From Methylomonas subterranea (GTDB lineage: Bacteria; Pseudomonadota; Gammaproteobacteria; Methylococcales; Methylomonadaceae): a stretch of 64,000 nt of DNA. This document shows, piece after piece, positions 1-8,885 of the stretch. The notes under the pieces are model-generated. The model saw only the letters and a list, made by a program, of their open reading frames with translations. It was not told the origin of the DNA and made no database searches. Location of the stretch: assembly GCF_024505185.1 (NCBI RefSeq), contig NZ_JANIBJ010000016.1:1-64000 (forward strand). Reading direction: 5' to 3'. How positions within the stretch are numbered: position 1 is the stretch's first letter; each line of letters opens with the position of its first letter. Made by a program: the position numbers and the translations under genes.

Positions 1-1
1 C

Positions 2-289
2 AACCCGGATGTCGAATGTCTGGTGCAGAGCGTTACGCATGGCGAGTTGGTCGATGATCTTTGGCCGGCCCTGTTTGCCAGACGTCACATGAAGGACGAG
101 GAATTGAATCCGCTACAGTTGCAAGCCTTGTGGCAAGGCCGGTTGGAGGACGAGTTTGCCGAAGCCACCGTCATCGGCACCACGGCGGTGGCCTTGAAGT
201 TATTGGGCAAGGCCGACACCCAGGAGGCGGCTCACCAAATGGCCGACGGCTATTGGCAAAACCGCAACAGGCAACGCTTACCGGGCTGA
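2..289 (+). CDS. C-terminal fragment of a TrpD2/YbiB-like glycosyltransferase family protein
   Basis: The reading frame is open from the left edge of the window and ends with TGA, so only the last 95 or so residues are seen. The segment ending ATVIGTTAVALKLLG resembles the C-terminus of the anthranilate-phosphoribosyltransferase-like TrpD2/YbiB family, which binds nucleic acid and has no proven role in tryptophan synthesis. The catalytic and phosphoribosyl-binding parts lie outside the window, so the assignment rests on tail similarity only. The gene overlaps the 3' end of the convergent PilZ gene by 12 bases. Confidence 0.5.
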   Translation, partial: NPDVECLVQSVTHGELVDDLWPALFARRHMKDEELNPLQLQALWQGRLEDEFAEATVIGTTAVALKLLGKADTQEAAHQMADGYWQNRNRQRLPG

Positions 290-925
290 CAGCACCTGGT
301 CGCGGACGAATCGAGGCACGCCGGGCAATTGGTCCCGTTGCAAATGCACGTACTTTAAACCCAGCAATGTCGTGTGCTCATCGAAGTCGACCCAAATCAC
401 CTCGGCTTCGCCTTCAACCTGCTGATCCTTAAAGCTGAAGGACACCCGGCTCCCCGTTTGGATATCCAACACCCTGGCAATCCGCACCATCAAGCCGTCC
501 ACCGACACGTTCTGGGTGGTAAACACATATTCGCCGGCGCCGATGACGATTTCGCCCAAGGTGTTGAGATTTTTACGATAAGCGCGGCGGTTATACAGCA
601 AACTATCGATATCGTAGGACAGATCCCGAAATTCGATACCTATCAACAACCCGGCATCAACCGTCTCGACCCGCACCACTTCAGCCTCGCCGGCAATGCG
701 CATATCCGGCAAATAGATGTCCACCCGCGGCGAAACCTGTAAACTGTTAAAAATGTCCTTTACCCGGTGCCCGGGCTGTTTATCGCTTAATTCCGCCAAA
801 AATCCGCTCAGCGACAAATTGATGACTTTGATTGGAAGTTCCTCAAAGCCGAGATATATAAGCCCCTGGCAACTGACATTTTTACGGTAAGCCCTATGTT
901 CTTCCATCTGTGTTGTATTCGTCAT
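278..925 (-). CDS. Protein with two PilZ-type domains (c-di-GMP receptor)
   Basis: The protein has about 215 residues and two consecutive PilZ-like units, each opening with an arginine-rich motif (EHRAYRKN near the N-terminus, NRRAYRKN around residue 110). These are followed by beta-barrel signatures such as NLSLSGF and NVSVDGL, the D/NxSxxG part of the c-di-GMP site. PilZ proteins bind cyclic di-GMP and act on motility, exopolysaccharide or other outputs; the partner cannot be told from sequence. The start at 925 was preferred over an upstream in-frame codon at 976 because AAGGTG lies 8 bases before it. It fits the several c-di-GMP enzymes nearby. Confidence 0.85.
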   Translation of the reverse strand: MTNTTQMEEHRAYRKNVSCQGLIYLGFEELPIKVINLSLSGFLAELSDKQPGHRVKDIFNSLQVSPRVDIYLPDMRIAGEAEVVRVETVDAGLLIGIEFRDLSYDIDSLLYNRRAYRKNLNTLGEIVIGAGEYVFTTQNVSVDGLMVRIARVLDIQTGSRVSFSFKDQQVEGEAEVIWVDFDEHTTLLGLKYVHLQRDQLPGVPRFVRDQVLSAR

Positions 926-966
926 GTCATTCACCTTGCATTCATTTAACCGGGAACCTGGATGAA

Positions 967-1557
967 ATGAAACCAAATTCGTTTTTGATCATTAGCTTAG
1001 TCCTTTTATCCGCCTGCGCAACCATGCCGCCTAAAAATACTCAGGATGTTTGCATGATTTTCCGGGAAAAAGACGATTGGTACAAGGCCAGCCTGGCCGC
1101 TTCGCGGCGCTGGGGCGTGCCGATCGCGGTGCAGATGTCCATCATTTTTCAGGAATCCGGCTTTGTTGCCGATGCGCAGCCGCCGCGTCCGACCTTACTG
1201 GGCTTTATCCCCTGGTTTCGCTCCAGCAGCGCTTACGGCTATCCGCAGGCACAAGACGGCACTTGGTCCGATTATCGCCAACAAACCGGCCAGCACTGGG
1301 CGGACCGGGAAGATTTTGCCGATAGCTGCGACTTTGTGGCGTGGTATTGCGCCATGAGCAAAAAACAACTGGGCATTCCCCACACCGACGCCAAAAACCT
1401 TTATCTGGCCTACCACGAAGGCCACGCGGGTTACCGCCGCCAACAGTATAAAAACAAACACTGGCTGCTGAACACAGCCCAAAAAGTACATCAACGCGCC
1501 TGGCAATACGACGCGCAACTGACTGCTTGCCGGCAAGAGCTGGAAAGCGAAAACTGA
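967..1557 (+). CDS. Lipoprotein with lysozyme-like/SLT transglycosylase fold
   Basis: The protein has 196 residues. A lipoprotein signal peptide ends in the lipobox LLSAC, so it should be anchored in the outer or inner membrane. The body contains IFQESGF, where the glutamate sits as in soluble lytic transglycosylases, followed by AYGYPQAQDGTW and a YLAYHEGHAGY motif typical of the goose-lysozyme/SLT superfamily. This suggests cleavage of peptidoglycan glycan strands. The start at 967 gives a clean signal peptide; a longer frame from 910 would place extra residues before it. It is divergent from the PilZ gene, with only 41 bases between the starts. Confidence 0.7.
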   Translation: MKPNSFLIISLVLLSACATMPPKNTQDVCMIFREKDDWYKASLAASRRWGVPIAVQMSIIFQESGFVADAQPPRPTLLGFIPWFRSSSAYGYPQAQDGTWSDYRQQTGQHWADREDFADSCDFVAWYCAMSKKQLGIPHTDAKNLYLAYHEGHAGYRRQQYKNKHWLLNTAQKVHQRAWQYDAQLTACRQELESEN

Positions 1558-1677
1558 TAAACTAGCGCGATAACCGCTGGCCGAAAACGGCCCGGATGAG
1601 CCCTGGGCATGTTTTTCGCGGCGCATGCGGTTATGGCTTGTACCCGTTAAATCATGATTTTTTACCAGGAGCAACCC

Positions 1678-2157
1678 TTGAAATCTTTACGCAGCCGCAT
1701 CATAGCCACCTTAATCGCATTCATCACAGGATTTATTATGTTTTCCATGGCCAACGCCACCACTCCCGCCGAAAACAAAGCCGCCGGCGAAAAATTCTTG
1801 GCGGACAACGCCCAAACCGCCGGCGTCATCACTACCGCCAGCGGTTTGCAATATTTGGTCTTCAACGAAGGCAGCGGCGCAATGCCGAAAGCCACCGACA
1901 ATGTCACCGTGCACTACAAGGGCACCACCATAGACGGCAAGGAGTTCGACAGTTCTTACGGCCGCGGCGCGCCGGCTACCTTTCCGCTCAATCGGGTAAT
2001 CGCCGGCTGGACCGAAGGCCTGCAATTGATGAAGGAAGGCGCCAAGTACCGCTTTTTCATCCCGTCCAATCTGGCTTATGGCGAACGCGGCGCCGGTCGC
2101 GACATAGGCCCCAATGCCGCGTTGATTTTCGATGTGGAATTGATCAAGGTCGATTAA
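1678..2157 (+). CDS. Secreted FKBP-type peptidyl-prolyl cis-trans isomerase (Mip/FkpA-like)
   Basis: The protein has about 159 residues: a signal peptide (to ANA near residue 27), a short linker and one FKBP domain. Family hallmarks are visible: VTVHYKGTTIDGKEFDSSY, the VIAGWTEGLQLMKEGAKYRFFIPSNLAYG core and the final ALIFDVELIKV strand. It should catalyse proline isomerisation and act as a folding factor in the periplasm. A TTG start at 1678 is chosen because CAGGAG lies 6 bases upstream and translation then begins directly with the signal peptide; an ATG at 1654 lies upstream of that Shine-Dalgarno sequence. It lacks the long Mip dimerisation domain. Confidence 0.85.
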   Translation: MKSLRSRIIATLIAFITGFIMFSMANATTPAENKAAGEKFLADNAQTAGVITTASGLQYLVFNEGSGAMPKATDNVTVHYKGTTIDGKEFDSSYGRGAPATFPLNRVIAGWTEGLQLMKEGAKYRFFIPSNLAYGERGAGRDIGPNAALIFDVELIKVD

Positions 2158-2265
2158 AGCGAAATCGGCGGCCGGCAAGCATTTGCCAAGTCGGCCGCCT
2201 AGCCCGAGCTCAGGATTCCGCCCAAAATAACTTCCGCATTCCGTTCCGTAGGTTGTCGTAAAAAG

Positions 2266-2300
2266 CCCCTCTCCTTGCGGGAGAGGGTTGGGGTGAGGGA
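2266..2300. repeat. C/G-rich hairpin of the common 'CCCTCTCC...GGAGAGGG' type, possible terminator
   Basis: Eight to nine bases (CCCTCTCC and its complement GGAGAGGG) flank a short TTGCG loop, followed by GTTGGGGTGAGGG. This word family occurs as an intergenic repeat in many proteobacterial genomes. It lies between the convergent FKBP and OmpA genes, where a bidirectional terminator would be expected. There is an A-tract on the left side, which becomes a U-run for the minus-strand transcript. Confidence 0.55.
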
Positions 2301-2321
2301 TATCGAAGGAACGCCCCCCGC

Positions 2322-2942
2322 TTACCTGACGGTGACTTCCACCCGGCGATTTCTGGGTTCGTCGGTATTATCCGGCGTCGGCACCAACAGATTCTTTTCT
2401 CCGTGCGAATCCACCGTGACCTTTTCGGCGTCCGGCACGGCTTCCGCAAACAACACAGCCACCGATTTCGCCCTTTCCAAACTCAGGCGGGCATTGAGTT
2501 GCTCGTCGCCCTTGGTATCGGTATGTCCGATGATGGAAATGTCGGCCGCCGGCCGCCGCCGGATCTCCGCAATGATTTTAGGAATATCGGCCTTGGATTC
2601 CGCCGTCAAGTCCACCGTGCCGCCTTCGAAGTATAAATAAAACGGCAAGGGCTTTTCCGGGCTGGCCGCCAACGCGGAGCCGAAATCCTTTTGAATCTGT
2701 TGTTCGCTGACGGCAAAGATTTTGCCGGCGTCGCCCTTGAGATTCACTGCGTCCCGATTATTTTCCAACACAGTGCTGCCCCTTGGGGTCGTCACTTCCA
2801 CCTTGCCGAGACTGCCGTCTTCCTCAGCCAGCAACACCACATAGGATTGCGAACAAGCGCTTAGACCCAGGACGGCCGTCAGCGATAACAGCCGCAAGCC
2901 GCTAACATTAAATAGTGCCCGATTATTGAATTGTTTAGACAT
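2322..2942 (-). CDS. OmpA-family lipoprotein
   Basis: The protein has 206 residues. The signal peptide ends at LGLSAC, a lipobox, and the C-terminal half (about residues 95-206) is an OmpA/MotB peptidoglycan-binding domain with ISIIGHTDTKGDEQLNARLSLERAKSV and the final NRRVEV. It should tether the envelope to peptidoglycan. Its ATG overlaps the stop of the upstream FecR-domain gene by one base (TAATG), so the two are translationally coupled. FecR, OmpA and CHASE2-cyclase genes often cluster in proteobacteria, and the cyclase lies just across the divergent promoter region. Confidence 0.88.
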   Translation of the reverse strand: MSKQFNNRALFNVSGLRLLSLTAVLGLSACSQSYVVLLAEEDGSLGKVEVTTPRGSTVLENNRDAVNLKGDAGKIFAVSEQQIQKDFGSALAASPEKPLPFYLYFEGGTVDLTAESKADIPKIIAEIRRRPAADISIIGHTDTKGDEQLNARLSLERAKSVAVLFAEAVPDAEKVTVDSHGEKNLLVPTPDNTDEPRNRRVEVTVR

Positions 2943-3391
2943 TATTCCGCCTCCGCCTTGGCCAAAAATCGCGTGCCCCTGACGCCGATGATGCCGGCCG
3001 GCGTTTTTACCGATACCGCTTCCGGTTTAAGCTTGGCGATGACGCCCGAAATGTAATGCAAGGTACCCCTGGCCAGACTGGCGACGAGTTTCAATTCGTT
3101 TTTGGCGGGAGCGAACAGGTATTCATCGATACGCAGTTCGGTGTCCGGCCCCAAAGACATCACCGTATTATCTTTAAAGGTCACGCCCAAACGACCGTTC
3201 TCGCCGGTTTTAAGTAGATTGCCCAGATACACCGGCGTACCGGGCCGCGCGGGTGTAGAACCCTGTTCGTTGACAACGCTGACTTGGCCCTCCGCTATTT
3301 TGACGAAGCCGAGAATCTCGCCCTCGGCCCAAGCCCGCACCGACAACAGGCAGGCCGCCAATGTCAGCATCGTGATACATATTTTCAACAT
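2942..3391 (-). CDS. Periplasmic FecR-domain protein
   Basis: The protein has 149 residues with an N-terminal signal peptide (to AWA near residue 22). The rest matches the FecR periplasmic domain (GTPVYLGNLLKTGENGRLGVTFKDNTVMSLGPDTELRIDEY, then TPAGIIGVRGTRF). The domain stands alone without the membrane anchor of iron-signalling FecR proteins, so this is not a sigma-factor regulator of the FecIR kind. Standalone copies beside OmpA lipoproteins and CHASE2 cyclases are a known but poorly understood envelope module. GGAGGAG lies just upstream of the ATG. Confidence 0.85.
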   Translation of the reverse strand: MLKICITMLTLAACLLSVRAWAEGEILGFVKIAEGQVSVVNEQGSTPARPGTPVYLGNLLKTGENGRLGVTFKDNTVMSLGPDTELRIDEYLFAPAKNELKLVASLARGTLHYISGVIAKLKPEAVSVKTPAGIIGVRGTRFLAKAEAE

Positions 3392-3615
3392 TACTCCTCC
3401 TAAACGGGTTTTATTCGCTCTCTCTTTAATAATTTTTCCGGCCGTCTATACTTGACCGAATCCAATGGCGCGCGCTGGACAAGCTTCAATAATAGTCATA
3501 CATTGGCATTTAAGATCGAAAAATAGCCCAAATATTATTAAATATCTCCAATATCCAATCGTTGTTTGAATATATGAGTCCTAGTAATCTTCCCAATTGA
3601 TTATCGAATATTATT
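3392..3615. promoter_or_regulatory. AT-rich divergent intergenic region between fecR-like and HD-GYP genes
   Basis: This stretch of 224 bases separates two divergent operons and must hold both promoters. It is clearly more AT-rich than the flanking genes, with runs such as AATATTATTAAATATC. I do not see a convincing consensus pair of -35/-10 boxes or a long palindrome, so no individual site is claimed. Confidence 0.4.
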
Positions 3616-5805
3616 GTGAATGCCGAGCCTCTATCCGACATAGCCATGCAGCAAACTCATAACCTGATCTTGCTATATGGCGATATGCTCGGCGGACCGG
3701 CCCTACAACGCAGTATCGAATCAGCAGCCGACGGGTGCGACACCTACCTGCTGCACGACGCCGACCAAATCATTACAGAATTGCAACGGGGCAATTTCGA
3801 CATATTGGTGCTGGATGCCGATAACGAACTGCTCGAAGTAAGCGAATTACTGCCACTGCTGCGGCGGCAATTCCAGCCGGCCGAACTGCCGATCCTGGTT
3901 CTGTCCGACCGGCTATCCACCGACAATTGCAATATCGCCCTGAGTCTGGGCGCAAGCGACTTCATAACCAAACCCCTATCCGCCGATGAAGTAAAGATAA
4001 AAATCAGAAACGCGCTGGCCCTGAGACAGTGCTTTAAAGCGCAGCAACTGACGCGAAACCAGCTTGAGCAACAAGTCCGGATCAGAACCGCCAAATTGAA
4101 CATGCTGATAGACAGCGGCCTGATGATGTCGCGGGAAAAAAGCCGCGAACGTTTACTGGCGCACATCCTGCGCGAGGGCCAAAAACTGCTGCATTGCGAT
4201 GGCGGCACCATTTTTCTGGTCACCAAAAATCGATCCTTGCGTTTTGCCATACGCACCCGCGACGACACCCTGCCTTTCGATGAAATCGAACTATACGACC
4301 CGGTCTCCGGCCAAATCAATGACCGCTATGCCTCCACCTACGCCGCCAACCATAACGAAACCGTCATCATCGACAACGTCTACGCGGAGACCCGCTTCGA
4401 CTGCAGCGGCACCCAAGCCTTTGACGCCCAATCGGGCTACCGGACCGTTTCGCTGCTGACCGCGCCGATGGCGCCGCGCAGCGGACAGGTTATCGGCATT
4501 CTGCAGTTTTTCAACGCGCTGGATCCGCGGACCGGCGCGGTGATTCCGTTCCCGCCCGACATTGTGGAATTGGTGGAAGCCCTGGCGGCCCAGTCGGCGA
4601 TTGCCCTGGACAATTTACAACTGATCGAAGGACAGAAAAACACCACCGAGAGCATAATCCGAGTGCTGGCGTCCGCCATCGACACCAAAAGTCCACACAC
4701 CGGACACCACTGCGTGCGGGTGCCGGAATTGGCCGTCATGCTGGCCGACGCCGCCTGCCGGCAAACCGAGGGGCCGCTGGCCCATTTCAATTTCGAATCC
4801 GAAGATCAGTGGCTGGAATTCCGGGTCGGCGCCTGGCTGCACGATTGCGGCAAAGTTACCACCCCCGAATATGTGATTGAAAAGGCCACCAAACTGGACA
4901 TGCTGTTCAACCGCATCCACGAAATCCGCATGCGCTTTGAAGTGCTGCTGCGCGATGCCGACATCAGACGGCTCGAAACCCTGCTTGACGGCGGCGACAG
5001 CACCGAAGCCGACCGGCGTTTCGAACGGGAAAAAGCCGAGCTGATGCAAGACTTTGCCTTCATTGCCGAGTGCAACATGGGCCGCGAGTCCATGCACCCG
5101 AACGACTGCGATCGCATCAAGACCATCGCCGAAAAAACCTGGCTGCGCTATTTCGACGACACACTGGGATTATCCCAGCACGACACGCTGCGCTTGCGGG
5201 CCGAGGATAAGCCCAGCCTGCCGGTTGCGGAACGACTGCTGGCGGACAAGCCCAAGCACATCGTGCCGCGCCCCGAGCATAAAGTGCCGGACCCGGCCCT
5301 GGGCATCAAAATGGACATTCCGGAAAACATGTTCAATTACGGCGAAATTTACAATCTGTCCATCCAAAAAGGCACTCTGACCGCCGAAGAGCGTTACAAA
5401 ATCAACGAACACATCATCGAGACCATCAATCTGCTGGAAAAAATACCTTTTCCGGATTTTTTGCAGCGGGTACCGGAATACGCTTCCACCCACCACGAAA
5501 CCCTGGACGGGCGCGGCTACCCCCGCAAACTGACCGCCAAAGAGTTGTCCATTCCCGCCCGCATCATGGCGGTTGCCGATATTTTTGAAGCCATTACCGC
5601 CTCGGACAGGCCTTACAAAAAACCCTACACGCTCTCCGAATCCTTAAAAATTTTATGCGCCATGAAAAACAATCGCCATATCGACGCCGATATATTCGAG
5701 TTGTTTTTAACCTCCGGCGTCTACAGGCAGTTTGCCCTCAAATACCTGCTGCCGGAACAGATAGACGAAGTGGATATATTTGAATACCTCGACAAAGCCT
5801 CCTAG
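3616..5805 (+). CDS. Response regulator with REC, GAF and HD-GYP domains (c-di-GMP phosphodiesterase)
   Basis: The 729-residue protein begins with a receiver domain (phosphoacceptor D67 in FDILVLDAD, conserved lysine K119 in ITKP). A coiled linker and a GAF domain (about 165-340) follow, then an HD-GYP domain with H409-D410 (LHDCGK) and HHE...GRGYP at 626-636. HD-GYP enzymes hydrolyse c-di-GMP to GMP. About 225 residues separate the HD and GYP motifs, far more than the roughly 60 of canonical members, so a long insert lies inside the catalytic domain. The start is GTG at 3616; an in-frame ATG at 3646 is an alternative, and neither has a strong ribosome site. The CHASE2 cyclase gene follows after 27 bases. 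Confidence 0.9.
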   Translation: MNAEPLSDIAMQQTHNLILLYGDMLGGPALQRSIESAADGCDTYLLHDADQIITELQRGNFDILVLDADNELLEVSELLPLLRRQFQPAELPILVLSDRLSTDNCNIALSLGASDFITKPLSADEVKIKIRNALALRQCFKAQQLTRNQLEQQVRIRTAKLNMLIDSGLMMSREKSRERLLAHILREGQKLLHCDGGTIFLVTKNRSLRFAIRTRDDTLPFDEIELYDPVSGQINDRYASTYAANHNETVIIDNVYAETRFDCSGTQAFDAQSGYRTVSLLTAPMAPRSGQVIGILQFFNALDPRTGAVIPFPPDIVELVEALAAQSAIALDNLQLIEGQKNTTESIIRVLASAIDTKSPHTGHHCVRVPELAVMLADAACRQTEGPLAHFNFESEDQWLEFRVGAWLHDCGKVTTPEYVIEKATKLDMLFNRIHEIRMRFEVLLRDADIRRLETLLDGGDSTEADRRFEREKAELMQDFAFIAECNMGRESMHPNDCDRIKTIAEKTWLRYFDDTLGLSQHDTLRLRAEDKPSLPVAERLLADKPKHIVPRPEHKVPDPALGIKMDIPENMFNYGEIYNLSIQKGTLTAEERYKINEHIIETINLLEKIPFPDFLQRVPEYASTHHETLDGRGYPRKLTAKELSIPARIMAVADIFEAITASDRPYKKPYTLSESLKILCAMKNNRHIDADIFELFLTSGVYRQFALKYLLPEQIDEVDIFEYLDKAS

Positions 5806-5832
5806 GCAGGCGGCCGCCCTAACTTTCAAGCC

Positions 5833-7971
5833 ATGCCGTTAAAAGCCGGCCAGTTCCCTGCCTGGCTGGGTTTTGGCGTGCTGCTGCTTTCCCTGCTGGG
5901 CGGCTCCGGCCTCTATCTGTGGAATCCGGAACCGCTGCAAATTCTTCGCCATGCTGCTTTCGATCAATTCCAGCGCCTCAAACCGCGGCCTTACTCCGAT
6001 ACCGCGGTCAAAATCATCGATGTCGACGACGAAAGCCTGAAACGTCTGGGCCAATGGCCATGGCCGCGCACTCGCCTGGCCGAACTGCTGACCATGCTGC
6101 AAGCCGCCGAACCGGCCAGTATCGCCATCGATATTATTTTCGCCGAAAAAGACCGCACCTCGCCGCGGACCATGCTGGAATTTTGGCAATTGCCGGCCGA
6201 CAAAGCGCAATGGCTTGCCAATCTGCCCGATCACGATCAGGTGCTGGCCGAAGCCGTGGGGCATGGCAACACGGCCTTGGGCTTCGCCCTGTCGCCCAAC
6301 CCGTCCCTGGGGGACGTGCCGGCGATCAAGGCCCAATACGCCCTGATTGGCACCTCTCCGCTGTCCTATCTGTTGCCGTTTCAGGGCGCGTTGTCGCCCT
6401 TGCCCGCCCTGGAGGCCGCCGCCGCCGGCAACGGCGCCTTGACCTTTATCTCCGATGCCGACGGCGTAATCCGCAAAGTACCCTTGCTGTTGCGCTATCA
6501 AAACACCCTGGTGCCTTCGCTGGTGGCCGAAAGCTTGCGATTGGCGCAAAAAACCCGAAACTATACCTTGCACAGTCTGGCGGACGACGCGGGCATGGCC
6601 GCAATCGGCATCGGCCGCTTGCAAATTCCCACCACCGCCAACGGCGAAATCTGGATCCATTACAGCCAGCCCGACAGCCGGCGCTATATTCCGGCCTGGC
6701 GGATTCTGGCCGGCGAAATAGACAGCCGCCGCTTGCGCAACAACATTCTGCTGATCGGCACATCGGCGCAGGGTTTGATGGACTTGCGCTTCAGCCCCTT
6801 GGGCGGGATTATTCCCGGCATAGAAGTTCACGCCCAGGCCCTGGAGCAAATCCTCGGCGGCAAGCACCTGAGCCGGCCCGGCTGGGCCAATGCCCTGGAA
6901 CTGCTGGCCATCCTGCTGGGCGGCCTGCTGATAGGCGCTGTTGCACTGGGCAATGGCGCAATCTTCTCGTTTGTCGGCTTTATACTAGCGCTGTTGCTGC
7001 TATGGGGCTGCGCCTGGTGGGCCTATGCCTATCATCAGTTCCTGCTCGACCCGGTTTTACCATCCATAATCTGGCTAATGACTTTTCTTTTTACCAGCAT
7101 TTTCCGGCACATCTACAGCGAACGCAGCCAACGCTGGGTCAAGCAGGCCTTTTCTCGCTATATATCGCCCAATCTGGTGGAGTATCTGATCAGCCACCCG
7201 GAACAACTGGAACTGGGCGGGAGGCGCCAGACCTGCAGTTTTGTCTTCACCGACCTGGTGGACTTCACCGCCTTGATGGAGCGCCTGGACCCCGGCCAAG
7301 CCGTGAGTCTGTTGAATACCTATCTGGAAAACATGATAGCCATTGCCTTTTCCCATCACGGCACCCTGGACAGAATCGTCGGCGATGCCGTAGCCATCAT
7401 GTTTTCGGCCCCCATCCAGCAAACCGACCATCAACGCCGGGCCGTGCAATGCGCCCTGGATATGCAACGCTTTGCCAGCCGTTATGCGGCGGAGCTGAAC
7501 GCCCAAGGCTTGGCGTTCGGACAAACCCGTATCGGCGTACATAGCGGCGAAGTGATAGTCGGCAATTTCGGCGGCAAAACCATCTTCGATTACCGGGCGC
7601 TGGGCGACGTAGTCAATACCGCCTCGCGGCTGGAAGGCGCCAACAAATATCTCGGCACCCTGATCTGCGCGTCCGAAGCCACCCTGGCCGGCTGCCCCGA
7701 GATTGCCAGCCGCCGCATCGGCCACCTGCGGGTCAAGGGCAAGTCTATACCGCTGACCGTATACGAGCTATTGGATGAGACCAACCTGAATCCCGCCGCG
7801 CTGACGGCATACCAAACCGCCCATGAATTGATGTGCGCCACCGATCCGGGAGCCATCGGCGCCTTTCAACACCTGGTGGACGACCATCCCAGCGATAAAC
7901 TGGCCGCCTTTCACTTAAAACGCCTGCTGGACGGGGAAAGCGGCGATTTGATCGAGCTGAGCCAGAAATAA
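5833..7971 (+). CDS. CHASE2-domain class III adenylate/guanylate cyclase
   Basis: The 712-residue membrane protein has an N-terminal transmembrane segment (about 10-28), a periplasmic CHASE2 sensor (about 35-345), three transmembrane helices (about 355-425) and a cytoplasmic class III cyclase domain (about 465-645). The metal-binding aspartates are present in FVFTDLVDF and VGDAVAIMF, and DYRALGDVVNTASRLEG carries the second substrate-side aspartate. The usual purine-specifying lysine is arginine (LDRIVGD), so ATP versus GTP use cannot be stated. It probably forms a transcription unit with the HD-GYP gene, joining two second messengers to one envelope sensor cluster. Confidence 0.9.
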   Translation: MPLKAGQFPAWLGFGVLLLSLLGGSGLYLWNPEPLQILRHAAFDQFQRLKPRPYSDTAVKIIDVDDESLKRLGQWPWPRTRLAELLTMLQAAEPASIAIDIIFAEKDRTSPRTMLEFWQLPADKAQWLANLPDHDQVLAEAVGHGNTALGFALSPNPSLGDVPAIKAQYALIGTSPLSYLLPFQGALSPLPALEAAAAGNGALTFISDADGVIRKVPLLLRYQNTLVPSLVAESLRLAQKTRNYTLHSLADDAGMAAIGIGRLQIPTTANGEIWIHYSQPDSRRYIPAWRILAGEIDSRRLRNNILLIGTSAQGLMDLRFSPLGGIIPGIEVHAQALEQILGGKHLSRPGWANALELLAILLGGLLIGAVALGNGAIFSFVGFILALLLLWGCAWWAYAYHQFLLDPVLPSIIWLMTFLFTSIFRHIYSERSQRWVKQAFSRYISPNLVEYLISHPEQLELGGRRQTCSFVFTDLVDFTALMERLDPGQAVSLLNTYLENMIAIAFSHHGTLDRIVGDAVAIMFSAPIQQTDHQRRAVQCALDMQRFASRYAAELNAQGLAFGQTRIGVHSGEVIVGNFGGKTIFDYRALGDVVNTASRLEGANKYLGTLICASEATLAGCPEIASRRIGHLRVKGKSIPLTVYELLDETNLNPAALTAYQTAHELMCATDPGAIGAFQHLVDDHPSDKLAAFHLKRLLDGESGDLIELSQK

Positions 7972-8279
7972 GCCGGTACGAAGCAGACTGCCTAAACAAA
8001 TCCCCCACCGCCTCCATACCCCTGTATAGAGGATAAGGCTGCATATTCCAGCCTAATCCAGCCAACTGTTCCGATTGATTGTCCGCCACCGATTCCAATC
8101 GCAAAACCACCACCCATTCCGTTACGATTACTCAAGTTGTGGATGACGACTTTTGGAAGTGGCGAATTGACGCAATCGATCCAGGGTAGCCATTAACTAT
8201 GCAACGTTGTATGTTCGCTATTCGGCGCATACCCGACATTTAAAATTCACGATAAATGGCGATTAATTTTGAAACTCGG
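7972..8279. other. Intergenic stretch before the REP/RAYT unit, no gene seen
   Basis: No reading frame with protein-like composition or start signal was found here, and no tRNA fold or convincing terminator was recognised. The stretch separates the cyclase gene from the left REP sequence. Confidence 0.5.
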
Positions 8280-8310
8280 GTAGGATGTGCCAACCAACGG
8301 GCGGCGCATC
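8280..8310 (+). repeat. REP sequence, left copy, GTAG-headed
   Basis: The element starts with GTAG and contains an imperfect stem: GATGTGCC and GGCGCATC around the loop AACCAACGGGC. Its 31 bases are the reverse complement of 8886-8916 with a single mismatch. GTAG directly 5' of a hairpin is the mark recognised by REP-associated tyrosine transposases, and the transposase gene lies between the two copies. Confidence 0.9.
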
Positions 8311-8346
8311 GGTTGAGATAATAATGGCATAAACCATCGATTTAAT

Positions 8347-8878
8347 ATGACGGATTATCGTAGACTCTATATTCCCGGCGCATCATGGTTTTTTACCGTA
8401 AATTTGGCGCAACGAAAGGAAAACCGCTTATTGATTGATAATGTCGATTTATTGTGCAAGGCATTTGCCTATACCAAACGCCGACAGCCCTTTAAAATAG
8501 ATGCCGTGGTTGTTTTACCCGACCACATTCATTGTATTTGGACTTTACCTGCAGGGGATTCCGATTTCTCAACCCGCTGGAATGTTTTGAAAGGCGTCTT
8601 TTCCAAAAGCCTCGAAAAAGGGGGAACGAGTTTCAGCCAGTCGAAAATCCCGAAGGGAACGTGGCATTTGGCAGCGGCGATTTTGGGAACATGGCTTGCG
8701 CGATCAAGAAGATTACAGCCGGCACATGGATTACATCCATTGGAATCCGGTAAAGCATCAATGGGTAAAGTCGGTAAAAGACTGGCCTTATTCGAGTTTT
8801 CATAATTACCTCAAGCAAGGATTTTATCCCGAGAACTGGGGTAGCGTTATGCCGTTGGATATTGAAGGCATTGAATAA
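8347..8878 (+). pseudogene. REP-associated tyrosine transposase (RAYT, Y1_Tnp/TnpA-REP) with one frameshift
   Basis: The first frame encodes MTDYRRLYIPGASWFFTVNL and the metal-binding DHIHCIW motif, then runs out of frame. The rest of the family sequence (GIWQRRFWEHGLRDQEDYSRH, DYIHWNPVKH, WPYSSFHNYL) continues in the next frame to a stop at 8878. Removing one G from the five-G run at 8620-8624 restores an unbroken protein of about 176 residues. The catalytic tyrosine region (DYSRHMDYIHWNPVKH) is intact. RAYTs are single-copy, IS200/IS605-related enzymes that act on flanking REP hairpins. The frameshift could be a recent mutation, programmed slippage or a base-calling error; the otherwise intact second half favours a recent event. 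Confidence 0.9.
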
Positions 8879-8885
8879 CTCGAAA

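Noticed and set aside
5839-6867. Minus-strand open frame of 342 codons opposite the CHASE2 cyclase
   Set aside because: Its composition (G, Q, R rich) is that of a complementary-strand shadow of a GC-rich gene.
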